DNA from: Pirellulales bacterium
GTDB taxonomy: Bacteria > Planctomycetota > Planctomycetia > Pirellulales > JANQPP01
Length of the DNA: 64,000 nt
Direction: 5' to 3'
Assembly (NCBI GenBank): GCA_028289405.1
Contig: JANQPP010000214.1
Span: 1 to 64,000, forward strand
Shown: positions 1-9,132 of the stretch, in pieces
Position numbering within the stretch: position 1 is the stretch's first letter
Layout of the letters: each line of letters opens with the position of its first letter
Notes under the pieces: generated by a model
Seen by the model: only the letters and a program-made list of their open reading frames with translations
Told to the model about the DNA's origin: nothing
The model's database searches: none
Position numbers and translations under genes: made by a program

Positions 1-3000
1 CCGCTGGCCGCTGGCGGCATCCCACAGCACGATGGCGCCTGGGCACGCGGCGGCCAAACGGCTGCCGTCGTGGCTGAAGCGCAGCTCGCCGGGAATGCCT
101 AGCGTGGCTTCCCAGCGCTGGAGCAGTTGGCCCGTCCCGGCATCCCAGACTTTCACGCTGCCGTCCGCGCCCGTGGACGCCAGTTGGCTGCCGCCGGGCT
201 GCCAATCCACATACGAGACGCCATCGTCGTGGGCGCCCGCGATCCGGGAGATGGGGTGGCCCGCCTCATCCCAAATCACGATATCCCCCGACTGCGTCGC
301 TCCCGCCAGCCTGCCATCTTCATGCCAGTCCAAACGGTCGACCGTGTCCTCGGTGGGGATTTCCACCACCGTATCCGCGACAGTGTCCCAAAAGGTGAGA
401 ACTGGTTTCGAAGGGACCAGCGCCACGCGCGTGCCGTCCGCGTTCATCGCCCGGGCTCCGACGTAGCCGGGAAAATCACGTTTGGCCCGCAGGTTGCCGG
501 ACATATCCCAAACGAAAATGGTCACGCTGTAGTTTGCGGCGGCCGCGATTCGGGACCCGTCGTCCGCTAGCTTCACCAAGTGTTGCTCCGTATCCCCCAC
601 GAGCAATTGATTGTTATCCAGCTCGCCGAGGTTCCAAGTGCGGACCGTTTCGTCCCGGAGGCCGCAGGACGCCAGCCATTGACCGTCGCGGCTCCAGGAC
701 ATCGACCAGACCACGGACGCATGCCCACGCAGCACCCGCCGCATGACGGAGGTCTCCGCGTCATGGATGCGGATCGCTCCGTCGTAACAGCCGATCGCCA
801 ATTGTTTGGAAGCCGGTCCCCAGCAGACCGGTCCGGGGAAGCCCGCAAGTTGCCTCTCGCTGATCGCGTCCCAAATTCCCGTGGGCCGGTCAACGGCGAG
901 CATTGAACCATCCGGGCTCCAGGTAGCCCAGTTCCCGCTGGTTTGTGCCTCAAACCGGGGCTGGCCGTCGGCAAGGTTCCAGATCTTGGTCTGGCCGCCG
1001 CCCGAACATGCGAGCCGTGTGCCGTCGGGATGCCACGACAAATGCGTTCCTTTCAACTCATTTCCGTGAAGGGTCCATACCGGCTTACCGGTTTCAGTGT
1101 CGTGAATCCTGATCTCCTGGCGCTTCTCGGCATCTCCAGATTCGCTGACTTCGGCCAGCCAGCGAGAGTTGGGATGCCACTTCACGCAGAAGCCTTCGCT
1201 GGTCGAGGGGATCGTCAAATCGCGGAGGGTTTCGAGCGTCTCCGCGTCCAAGATGGAACACACGTCGTCAAAACGCCCAACGGCGATTTTTTTCCCGTCA
1301 GGGCTCCAATCGACGAAGCGGGCCGACCTCAAGAATCTGTCGGCCAGCACGGTTCCATTCTCCGCGTCGCGCACCTGAACGCCCCAGGCATTGACCGTAT
1401 TGACGATGCGATTCCCGTCGGGGCTGTGATCGCATGCCCAACAGAAATCGTTGCCTAGCGGCTCGGACGCAAACGCTTCCCGGTGAGACAAGGCGTACAA
1501 ATAATACCATTCCCAATTCCGCAGATCCCGGCCAGCCTTTTCGGGATGCCATTCGGCAATCCGCGCACGAACCGTGTCGGTACCGTATCGCTGTGCCGCC
1601 GCATGGCCCGCGATGTTCATCTGGGAGAGGTACAAATTCCGCTGGAGTCTCGCGCTGCGCTGTTCGGAAACCCTTCGAAGCTCGGCCTGGTGGAGGGAGG
1701 TCCAAGCCAAGACGCCGACCAGCAACATGAGCAGCGTCGCGGCGAAGGACAGCGAGGCCGCTAGGCTTTTGTTGCGACGGCTCCACCGCAGCAGCCTCTC
1801 GCCAGGCGTCATCCGTCGCGCCTTGATCGGTTCATCCTGGATGAACTGGCGTAAGTCATGAGCCATGGCCGACGCGGACGGGTAGCGATCGCGTGGATCC
1901 TTTTCGATCGCTTTGAGAACGACGGTTTCCAGATCGAGCGGCACGAATGGATCGTGCTTGCTGGGCTTTTCCGGCACGTCGTTGATGATCGACTGGAGCA
2001 ATTGCAGCCGATCAGCCGTGCGGAAGGCGGGCTTCATGACGAGCAGTTCATACAGCGTGATGCCCAGCGCGTAGATATCGGCCCGCGCGTCGCATTGCCT
2101 CTGAAACCGCTCAGGCGACATGTACCGCAGCGTTCCCAGGATGTCTCCGGTCTGGGTCAGCCCTACGTCGTCCGTCATGGCCAACCCAAAATCGGATACC
2201 CAGACCACCCCGGCCGCGTCGAGCAGCACATTTGAAGGCTTGATGTCACGATGCACGATCCCTCGCGCATGGGCGTAGGCAAGCGCGTCGGCCGTTTGCA
2301 GGCCGATCCGGGCGATCGACCGGTAGAATTGACGCGATCCGCCGCCGCTTGTCGAGCTATCCGAATAGCCTGGCAATGCCGCCAATTTTGCCGCCGTGAG
2401 GTCGTCAGTGTTTTCGTCCGGCGGGTCCGCTTGAAGTTCCGAGCCGCCTGCTCGCGCGCCCGTTGACGATCGGGAAAAGTCGTCAGACTGGAATTGGCCC
2501 GTCAACATCGCACGCGCCAGCCCTTGCGATCCCTCACCGCCTTCGAGTCGTCGAACTGGCGTGCTGTCGTGTCGTTCGTTTGCCGCGGGCTCCTCTCGCA
2601 TGAACTGCGGCACTCCTCGGAGGCGTTTCAGATCTTCGATCACGGCATCAAGGCTCTGGCCTTGAATCAACTGCATCGCGTAGTAGGCGTGGTCACCGTC
2701 CTGCCCCACGTCGAACACCGGAACGATGTTCGTATGATGCAGGCGCGCGGCGGCACGTGCTTCCCGCCGAAAGCGGACCAAGCCGCTTTTGTCACTCGCC
2801 ATGTTGGGGAGCACCTTGAGCGCGACCCGCCGTCCCAACGATTGCTGCTCCGCTTCGTAGACAATCCCCATCCCGCCGCGGCCAATCTCACCGAGAATCC
2901 GGTAGTCGCCGATCTGGCTGACCTGGGGCGTCGTCCATCGCGGCTGGTGTAGCGCGGAATCCTCGCTGCCCAGGCCGAATTCTTCCATGATGACCAGCGC

Positions 3001-3123
3001 CGGCAAAGTAGCGCGGATCTCTTCCGCCAACTCGGGAAACCGAGCAATGTACTCCTCGACATCGGGCCGCTCCTTCAGCCGATAGCGTTCGAGGAACTCC
3101 TCAGTGATCTCATCGAGAGTCAT
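1..3123 (-). CDS. Serine/threonine protein kinase with C-terminal WD40 repeats (C-terminus runs off left edge)
   Basis: Manual minus-strand translation from ATG at 3123: MTLDEITEEFLERYRLKERPDVEEYIARFPELAEEIRATLP...IGDYRILGEIGRGGMGIVYEAEQQSLGRRVALKVLP...HRDIKPSNVLLD...DFGLAM...GTLRYMSPERF, a TM segment, then many WSPDGK.IAVG / WDAxTG WD40-like repeats. Not in the ORF track because it has no stop inside the window. Confidence 0.93.
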   Translation of the reverse strand, partial: MTLDEITEEFLERYRLKERPDVEEYIARFPELAEEIRATLPALVIMEEFGLGSEDSALHQPRWTTPQVSQIGDYRILGEIGRGGMGIVYEAEQQSLGRRVALKVLPNMASDKSGLVRFRREARAAARLHHTNIVPVFDVGQDGDHAYYAMQLIQGQSLDAVIEDLKRLRGVPQFMREEPAANERHDSTPVRRLEGGEGSQGLARAMLTGQFQSDDFSRSSTGARAGGSELQADPPDENTDDLTAAKLAALPGYSDSSTSGGGSRQFYRSIARIGLQTADALAYAHARGIVHRDIKPSNVLLDAAGVVWVSDFGLAMTDDVGLTQTGDILGTLRYMSPERFQRQCDARADIYALGITLYELLVMKPAFRTADRLQLLQSIINDVPEKPSKHDPFVPLDLETVVLKAIEKDPRDRYPSASAMAHDLRQFIQDEPIKARRMTPGERLLRWSRRNKSLAASLSFAATLLMLLVGVLAWTSLHQAELRRVSEQRSARLQRNLYLSQMNIAGHAAAQRYGTDTVRARIAEWHPEKAGRDLRNWEWYYLYALSHREAFASEPLGNDFCWACDHSPDGNRIVNTVNAWGVQVRDAENGTVLADRFLRSARFVDWSPDGKKIAVGRFDDVCSILDAETLETLRDLTIPSTSEGFCVKWHPNSRWLAEVSESGDAEKRQEIRIHDTETGKPVWTLHGNELKGTHLSWHPDGTRLACSGGGQTKIWNLADGQPRFEAQTSGNWATWSPDGSMLAVDRPTGIWDAISERQLAGFPGPVCWGPASKQLAIGCYDGAIRIHDAETSVMRRVLRGHASVVWSMSWSRDGQWLASCGLRDETVRTWNLGELDNNQLLVGDTEQHLVKLADDGSRIAAAANYSVTIFVWDMSGNLRAKRDFPGYVGARAMNADGTRVALVPSKPVLTFWDTVADTVVEIPTEDTVDRLDWHEDGRLAGATQSGDIVIWDEAGHPISRIAGAHDDGVSYVDWQPGGSQLASTGADGSVKVWDAGTGQLLQRWEATLGIPGELRFSHDGSRLAAACPGAIVLWDAASGQR

Positions 3124-3175
3124 GAAACTGACGTTCACGTGCCGCAGAATGGTTATTGACACCGAATCATTTGAT

Positions 3176-3817
3176 TCATTTGACGATGCCGAGGTCTTCC
3201 AGAATAACCTTCAATCGCTGCAATGCCCGCAGGTAGCGTTTGCTGGCCGCGGACGGCTCAATATCCAATTCCCGGGCCGCTTCAGCATTAGTGAGCGATT
3301 CGAAGTGCCGTAGCGAGAGAATCTCGCGGTCGAGAGAATCCATGTTCGATAACGCGCCCTGCAGCGCGAGCCGCACCTCCGCTTTCATCGCGGCTTGCGT
3401 GGGCGAGGTCAGACCGCCCATGAGAGCAGCGGCGAGCGAAACGGAGGTCGCCATCGGCGCCCGGCCACGATGCAGCGTCACTTCCAGCCGGGCATCGCGA
3501 ACTTGCGCGTCCAGGTGCCGCCTGTGCACGTCCACGAGCCGTTGGCCAGTGATTTTACGGAGCCAAAGAAAGAACGGGGCTCGGGGGTTGGACGCGTATT
3601 CTTTCAGACGCTTGGCCGCTTCTAGATAGGCATCCTGGACGACATCCGATTCGTCCACTCGACCGCGCAGTTGCTGGTTCAGCCGAACCCGGACCATCTT
3701 CTTTAGCCGCGACCGATGCCGCTCGAATAACTCGGACATCGCCGAGTCTTCTCCTCCCGCGGCGCGATCGATCAACGGCTGTAGCTCGTCTTCGGCGTTT
3801 GGCATCGAAACTCCCAC
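3176..3817 (-). CDS. ECF-type sigma-70 family RNA polymerase sigma factor
   Basis: 213 aa: ...LFERHRSRLKKMVRVRLNQQLRGRVDESDVVQDAYLEAAKRL...FLWLRKITGQRLVDVHRRHLDAQ...LSLRHFESLTNAEAARELDIEPSAASKRYLRALQRLK: sigma region 2 and region 4 HTH. Immediately upstream of the kinase. Confidence 0.9.
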   Translation of the reverse strand: MGVSMPNAEDELQPLIDRAAGGEDSAMSELFERHRSRLKKMVRVRLNQQLRGRVDESDVVQDAYLEAAKRLKEYASNPRAPFFLWLRKITGQRLVDVHRRHLDAQVRDARLEVTLHRGRAPMATSVSLAAALMGGLTSPTQAAMKAEVRLALQGALSNMDSLDREILSLRHFESLTNAEAARELDIEPSAASKRYLRALQRLKVILEDLGIVK

Positions 3818-4482
3818 ATCTTTGGGGTTTGTGGAACTCCCATAGGTAGTCTAGCGCACCAGGCCGCGCTCTGAGGACACGAAATCTGGGGGATCTTTCG
3901 CCACGGTCCAATTTGCCAGTGTAGCCGCGGTAGCGCGGAGGGCATGAGCAGACGGCAACGCGCCACCGATCCCGCCAGGGCCAGGACGGTACAACGGGCA
4001 GGAGCGAACGGCGCGCCCGCGACTCGCAGGCTCTTGAAAATGTGGTCGCTGACAATCAACTCGTAGCCGTCATGTCCAATTTCTGACCTTTAATCGACAC
4101 ACGCACATTGACTAACTGTGAGCGTAGCTGTCTTCGCCAAGAGGTTGAAGCAACGCCTCGTTGACACCTGTGAAACAAACGGATGGACGCGATAAAAAAA
4201 TGAATTGACATATTCAGCAATCCCGTAAGGGAGAAAGCAATCCGCTTCAGTAACGACAATCGATCGCACCTTGTGGACTTCCAACGTGCGCACGGGTGGA
4301 CAACCGCTGTTCCGATTCGTCCGCCGAAACAACGGGTGGTGAGGCCGGCCTCCGCGATTTCAAAATCACATCAATGACGCAGGCTCCACGGCGATCGACG
4401 TCCCGAGTTGTCGGCCTCTCACTGCCATGGAAATTTCAAGTCCGTGGTGAGATTTTGTCCTGAGGCGTAACGAGTGCGCTGC

Positions 4483-4708
4483 CTACTCGGCTGCCCGAAT
4501 CATGGCCAGGATGGCGGCGCGGATCGATTCCGGCAGGCGGGGCCAGGCGTCGACGATCGCCTGCAAATCGGGAGGAAAGTCGGCGTGTTTGCCGTCGAGT
4601 GCGCCGGATTTTGCGCCGCTTGGACTTAATGTTGGCGTTTTGCTCGGCAAATCGCCAACCTGTTCGACTCCCCGTGGGGTGCTTGCTGGAAGGGTCTGAG
4701 TGTTCGCA
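4483..4708 (-). pseudogene. Decayed C-terminal tail fragment, possibly of a planctomycete tyrosine integrase
   Basis: Minus frame reads QTLPASTPRGVEQVGDLPSKTPTLSPSGAKSGALDGKHADFPPDLQAIVDAWPRLPESIRAAILAMIRAAE*, with an in-frame TAA just upstream. Resembles tails I associate with planctomycete integrases (memory only). Confidence 0.4.
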
Positions 4709-5066
4709 AGACCTTAGAGGCACTCACGACGATTCTTCGTCCAATTTGGCGCCTGGGAGCCCTCTTCACTGTTTTTGAACGCATTTACTGGTTTGCGTGA
4801 GCTGCTTTTTCTAATAGTGTCTTTCTTCCTTAACAATCAAATCAACATGGCCTTGCCCATGACGCTGCGGGCGTTTATTGAGCACAACTATTGCGCTCAC
4901 CTTCAGGCCATTTTGACCGGTTTGGCTCAACCTTCTAGCGGCGTGGCTGAGGACTCAAGCCGGGGTCACGTTTCGGTAGGCGTTCTAGTGGATCGTGGAG
5001 ATCCACTGCCTCCTGGGCATGGCCAGAGGTGTTTGGCTTTGCAGGTTGGATCTAAGCAAAGAAAGT

Positions 5067-6404
5067 TTACTCATGGCGGAGGGCCTCGATCGGATCGAGA
5101 TACGCGGCTTGCCGCGCGGGGTAAACGCCGAAGACCAGGCCGACGCCCAGCGAGATGAACAGTGACAGGATAACCGACCAGGGGGCGATGCGCGGCTCGA
5201 GCGTGTTGACAATCGGCGGCAAAAGGTCGGGGGATATGGTGGCGATGGCGCCGCGAAAGACGCGGAAGATGGGGCCGCACATCAGCCCAGCCAAAACCCC
5301 TAACAGCCCGCCGGCGCCGGTAAGGAGCACGGTCTCTCCCAGGAACTGCTGAATGATGTTCTTCCGCGTCGCGCCGAGTGCCCGGCGAATGCCAATCTCT
5401 CGAGTGCGTTCGGTGACGGTGGCCAGCATGATATTCATGATGCCGATGCCGCCCACCATCAAGGAGATACCGGCAATCACCACGAGGAGGACGTTGAACA
5501 TGGCCCGCGTGCGTTCGGCCTGCCTCAGCAGCTCCTTGGGCACGACGACAGCGTAGTCCTCCTGCTCGCCGTGGTATTGTTGCAAGAGCGTCTTGACCGC
5601 CTCGGCGGTGACGTCCACGTCTTTAATGTCCGCTACGGAGACCGTGACCTGGCTTAATTCCACGACCTCCCCCTCGATGCCGCCGGGGATCCGCCACATC
5701 ACGAAATCGCCGACCCGCCGCCGCCAAGTGCCCATCGGAATGTAAGCATCCGTGTTGTAGTCCCGGGCTTCCAGGCTGCCGCCGATGGCCGCCGAAGGGT
5801 CCCGTGGCTGCGTCTGCCCAATCACGGTGTACACATCCACGGCATTGATCGTCGGCATGGCCACGTTCTTGCCGATGGGATTCTCGTAGGGAAAGAGCCG
5901 TTTCGCCGTGCCATCGGCCAACACGATCACATTATCCCCCGCGTCCTTGCCGCTGAACCAACGGCCACGGGCAATAGAGAGCTGGTTTAGCTCCAGATAA
6001 TCTTCCGAACAGCCGACCAGTTTCGTTTCCGCCCTGCGGTTCTTCACGCGAAATTCGGAACGCACTTCCCGCACGGGAACGGCGCTTTGGACCGTGGGAA
6101 TATTCGAAACGATGCGGTGGTAGTCATCCCGTAAAAGACCGTATCGGGTCACGCGGTCGTCGCCGGGACGGCCCTCGCTGGCCTTGCTGCTTTTGCTGGG
6201 CTTCACACTGCGGACGATGATATTCGTCGCGCCGAGGTTCTTGATCTGTTCCCGCGCTTGGTAGCTGACCCCTTCCCCCATGGCCACTAGCCAGATGACC
6301 GTGGTGGTGCCGATGAAGATGCCTAGGGCGGCCAGTCCGGTGCGGAGTTTCTGCAAGAGGAGCGTCCGCAGCCCCAGTTGCATCGTCTGGAGAAAAGTGC
6401 CCAT
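5067..6404 (-). CDS. MacB/FtsX-type ABC transporter permease
   Basis: 445 aa: N-terminal LRTLLLQKLRTGLAALGIFIGTTTVIWLVAMGEG, periplasmic MacB_PCD-like domain, C-terminal VGGIGIMNIMLATVTERTREIGIRRALGATRKNIIQQFLGE. Confidence 0.92.
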   Translation of the reverse strand: MGTFLQTMQLGLRTLLLQKLRTGLAALGIFIGTTTVIWLVAMGEGVSYQAREQIKNLGATNIIVRSVKPSKSSKASEGRPGDDRVTRYGLLRDDYHRIVSNIPTVQSAVPVREVRSEFRVKNRRAETKLVGCSEDYLELNQLSIARGRWFSGKDAGDNVIVLADGTAKRLFPYENPIGKNVAMPTINAVDVYTVIGQTQPRDPSAAIGGSLEARDYNTDAYIPMGTWRRRVGDFVMWRIPGGIEGEVVELSQVTVSVADIKDVDVTAEAVKTLLQQYHGEQEDYAVVVPKELLRQAERTRAMFNVLLVVIAGISLMVGGIGIMNIMLATVTERTREIGIRRALGATRKNIIQQFLGETVLLTGAGGLLGVLAGLMCGPIFRVFRGAIATISPDLLPPIVNTLEPRIAPWSVILSLFISLGVGLVFGVYPARQAAYLDPIEALRHE

Positions 6405-8005
6405 TACTTTTGCGACTCTGCCTTGGGCTTTTCGGCTTCCTTAGCCTCTGGTTTCGTCTCCTTGGTTTCCTTCCGCGCTTTCTTGGACGTGGTTTCCTTG
6501 GACTTCGAATCGTCCTCCGACTCTGATTCTTCTTCCGCCTTGGTCCCGCTAAACGGCTTGAGCGCCTCCGCCTGGGCTTCGTCCAGATGGGCGATGGGAT
6601 TGATGACCACATCGTCCCCTTCTTCCAGACCGCCGTTAACGACGAGAAACTGGTCGTCACTATCACCGAGATCCAATTCGCGGCGTTCCGTTCCGGAACG
6701 CGTTTTTTTCCAGCAGTAGTATTTGCCCTCCTGCTCGACGACGGCCGCCACGGGAATAGTCAGTACATTCGTATGCTGCGCGAGGAAAATCTCCACGTTG
6801 GCGCTCATGCCTGGCTTGAGACCCGGCTCGGCGTCGATTTTGATAATGGTCTCATACTTGACCATGTTGCCGTTCCACCAGCCGGCCTGTTCGGCCATCG
6901 GTGCCACGGTCAACACCTTGCCGTCATAAGTCTTGTCTTGAAGCTCGACGCGGGCGGGCAGACCGGGCTTGACGCGGTCGATCAGCGACTCGTGGACACC
7001 GACCTTTACTTGCATGTTGTCCAGGTCGGGGATGAGCAGCAGCACTTGATCCGCCCGGACGGTTGCCCCTTCGGCTACTTCCGGCTGGTTCTCCCATTCC
7101 TTGGCTTCGCGGTAGACCACCATGCCGCTGCTTTCGGACTTGATGACGCAGTTGTCCAATTGCTGTTCTTCCCGGTCGAGCTTCGCCTTTTCCAAGTCGA
7201 GCGCGGCTTCGTCTGAAGCCAGCTTGGCTTGCTTGGCCTCGAGAATGCCTTCCAGATCTTGAATCTGTTTGGCCTTCGTATACTTCTTGAGCACCTCGAC
7301 CTCGGTGGTTTTGACTTCCAATTCCAGTTTCGCCTGTTCTAGCGAGTACTCGTTTCCTTCCAGTTCCAGCTTGCTCATGAAGCCCTTACGGTACATCTCC
7401 TGGGCGTGGTTGAGCATGTTCTGCGCGGACCGCAGGTTAGCCTTGGCGATCGCCACGTCCTTTTCCTTGGTCTTCAATTCGGAACGGTACGTCCCTTCCA
7501 CGTATTCGGTGATGTTGATCTCCGCCACGGCCACGTCGCTCTTGGTTTGGGCAAATGTGGAGCGGGCATTCTGGTAGGCGATTTTTTGCGTGTTGATGTT
7601 GTCATCGATGGTGGAGGTATCGATCCGCACCAGGACGTCGCCCGGCTTCACTTCCGTCCCGTTCTCGATGATCCAGGTAATCGTGTTGCTCGTTCCCTTG
7701 ACCTTGCACCGCACCTCCGTGTTGTTGGAGCTTTCCAGCGTGCCCCGTTCGGTGACCGAGACCTTCAGATCCCGGCGCCCGATGGTCTGCGTCAACTTGG
7801 GGCCGGAATCATCTGGCGAGACGGCGCCCAACATATACGTGGCGGCGGTCCCCAGCACGCCAATCGCGGCCACGCCCAGGATTCGCCGCGTCCAAACGCC
7901 CTGCTTGCGGGGAGATTTCTTGGCGGGCGCGGTTCTGGTGAGTGGCGGCACGTTCTCGCGAGGCACTTCGGATACGGAAGGTTCCGCCCGTGCGTCGATG
8001 GCCAT
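6404..8005 (-). CDS. HlyD/RND-type periplasmic adaptor (membrane fusion) protein with Lys/Glu-rich C-terminal tail
   Basis: 533 aa: TM anchor, split biotinyl-lipoyl motif, long coiled coil, beta-barrel (LKPGMSANVEIFLAQHTNVLTIPVAAVVEQEGKYYCW). Stop and next start overlap as TAATG with the permease. Confidence 0.92.
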   Translation of the reverse strand: MAIDARAEPSVSEVPRENVPPLTRTAPAKKSPRKQGVWTRRILGVAAIGVLGTAATYMLGAVSPDDSGPKLTQTIGRRDLKVSVTERGTLESSNNTEVRCKVKGTSNTITWIIENGTEVKPGDVLVRIDTSTIDDNINTQKIAYQNARSTFAQTKSDVAVAEINITEYVEGTYRSELKTKEKDVAIAKANLRSAQNMLNHAQEMYRKGFMSKLELEGNEYSLEQAKLELEVKTTEVEVLKKYTKAKQIQDLEGILEAKQAKLASDEAALDLEKAKLDREEQQLDNCVIKSESSGMVVYREAKEWENQPEVAEGATVRADQVLLLIPDLDNMQVKVGVHESLIDRVKPGLPARVELQDKTYDGKVLTVAPMAEQAGWWNGNMVKYETIIKIDAEPGLKPGMSANVEIFLAQHTNVLTIPVAAVVEQEGKYYCWKKTRSGTERRELDLGDSDDQFLVVNGGLEEGDDVVINPIAHLDEAQAEALKPFSGTKAEEESESEDDSKSKETTSKKARKETKETKPEAKEAEKPKAESQK

Positions 8006-8249
8006 GGCTCTGCTCCGGTTACGGGAAAGTCAACCTTGCACATCCCGTATCTTAACAGCTTCGAAACCTACTGTCGTTGTCGATTCGAGGAAGCGCGTCG
8101 GTTTCTCACACCGCGAAATCGGTCCTCACGTTTTTCGCTGGACCAAGCGGAATCAGCGGTAATGTGGGGCTTGATCGGTCTGAACGTCGCCGGCTATTCA
8201 CCGCAAGTAACTTCAACCGATCGGCACCTCGCCAGCGTCAAACAAAAGG

Positions 8250-8279
8250 GCCGCCTGTCTTCACGACCGGCGGCTTTTT
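8250..8279 (+). terminator. Hairpin with T-run (intrinsic terminator-like) in the leader of the PEP-CTERM gene
   Basis: GCCGCC t GTC ttcac GAC c GGCGGC followed by TTTTT. Confidence 0.5.
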
Positions 8280-8374
8280 CATGGGCCAGGTTCCAAAGGC
8301 GGAGTGGTTGATTTTCACCAACGGACGGGATAGTATGTCGGCCTGCAAATGAAGGATTCCGCTACCCAAGAGGC

Positions 8375-9049
8375 ATGGCAACAATGAAATCGCTGAAAGT
8401 CTTTATGACGTTGACGTTCATCTTTGCGATGACCGGCCCGGCTTCCGCCGCGCTGATTCTCGATCAATCGGCCGACGCCTTTGCCGCAGGCGCTGGCGGC
8501 GGGCCAGTTGTCTCGAATTTTCAATCAACTGCGCAAACATTTACCGTGGGAATTACCGGATTGCTGGCGCAAATCGATTTGCAGGCTCAGCAGTTGGGAG
8601 GTGGGAGCATTCCGTCAGACGATTTGATCCTCAGCATTTTGGGCACGACGGGCGGCGTGCCGGATCTGAATCAGACCCTTGGCAGTGTGGCCATTGCTCC
8701 AGGTGACGTGCCACCGGATGATGTCAATAACGTCCAAATTTTCAGCGTGGATGTGAGTGGCCTGGGAATCTTCGTTTCCGTGGGAGACCTTTTGGCGATA
8801 GAACTAAGCTACCCGACAGGTCAGGAGGGTTATTTTTGGTACGCTGCAGAAGTTGATTTTTACAATGGCGGCGGAGCTTTTATCCGCAATCCACCGGACA
8901 CTCAATTCGGCGCAGAGTCTGATGACCAGGGATTCCAAACTTGGGTGGAAACGTCGATGAACGTAGTGCCCGAGCCATCTGCTTTTATCACGTGGAGCCT
9001 CCTTGGCCTGACCCTGGGCAGCTTCGCCTGGCTCCGTCGCCGCAAATAG
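8375..9049 (+). CDS. PEP-CTERM sorting domain protein
   Basis: 224 aa, signal peptide MATMKSLKVFMTLTFIFAMTGPASA, C-terminus NVVPEPSAFITWSLLGLTLGSFAWLRRRK. Confidence 0.9.
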   Translation: MATMKSLKVFMTLTFIFAMTGPASAALILDQSADAFAAGAGGGPVVSNFQSTAQTFTVGITGLLAQIDLQAQQLGGGSIPSDDLILSILGTTGGVPDLNQTLGSVAIAPGDVPPDDVNNVQIFSVDVSGLGIFVSVGDLLAIELSYPTGQEGYFWYAAEVDFYNGGGAFIRNPPDTQFGAESDDQGFQTWVETSMNVVPEPSAFITWSLLGLTLGSFAWLRRRK

Positions 9050-9084
9050 CGTCCACCGCACGTACATCACGAGTTACACACTAG

Positions 9085-9113
9085 CCGCCGGTCCGCATGG
9101 GCTGGCGGTTTTT
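9085..9113 (+). terminator. Rho-independent terminator after PEP-CTERM gene
   Basis: CCGCC ggtcc gcat gggct GGCGG + TTTTT, 36 nt after the stop codon. Confidence 0.75.
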
Positions 9114-9132
9114 ATGTCAGGTGACGTTGAAA

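Noticed and set aside
4663-4685. tRNA-like T-arm sequence GTTCGACTCCCCGTGGGGTGC
   Set aside because: No matching 5' T-stem, anticodon arm or acceptor partner; it lies in the decayed coding fragment.
7406-8311. 301-aa + ORF overlapping the HlyD gene
   Set aside because: Antisense artefact in GC-rich DNA; the HlyD reading frame has clear domain content.
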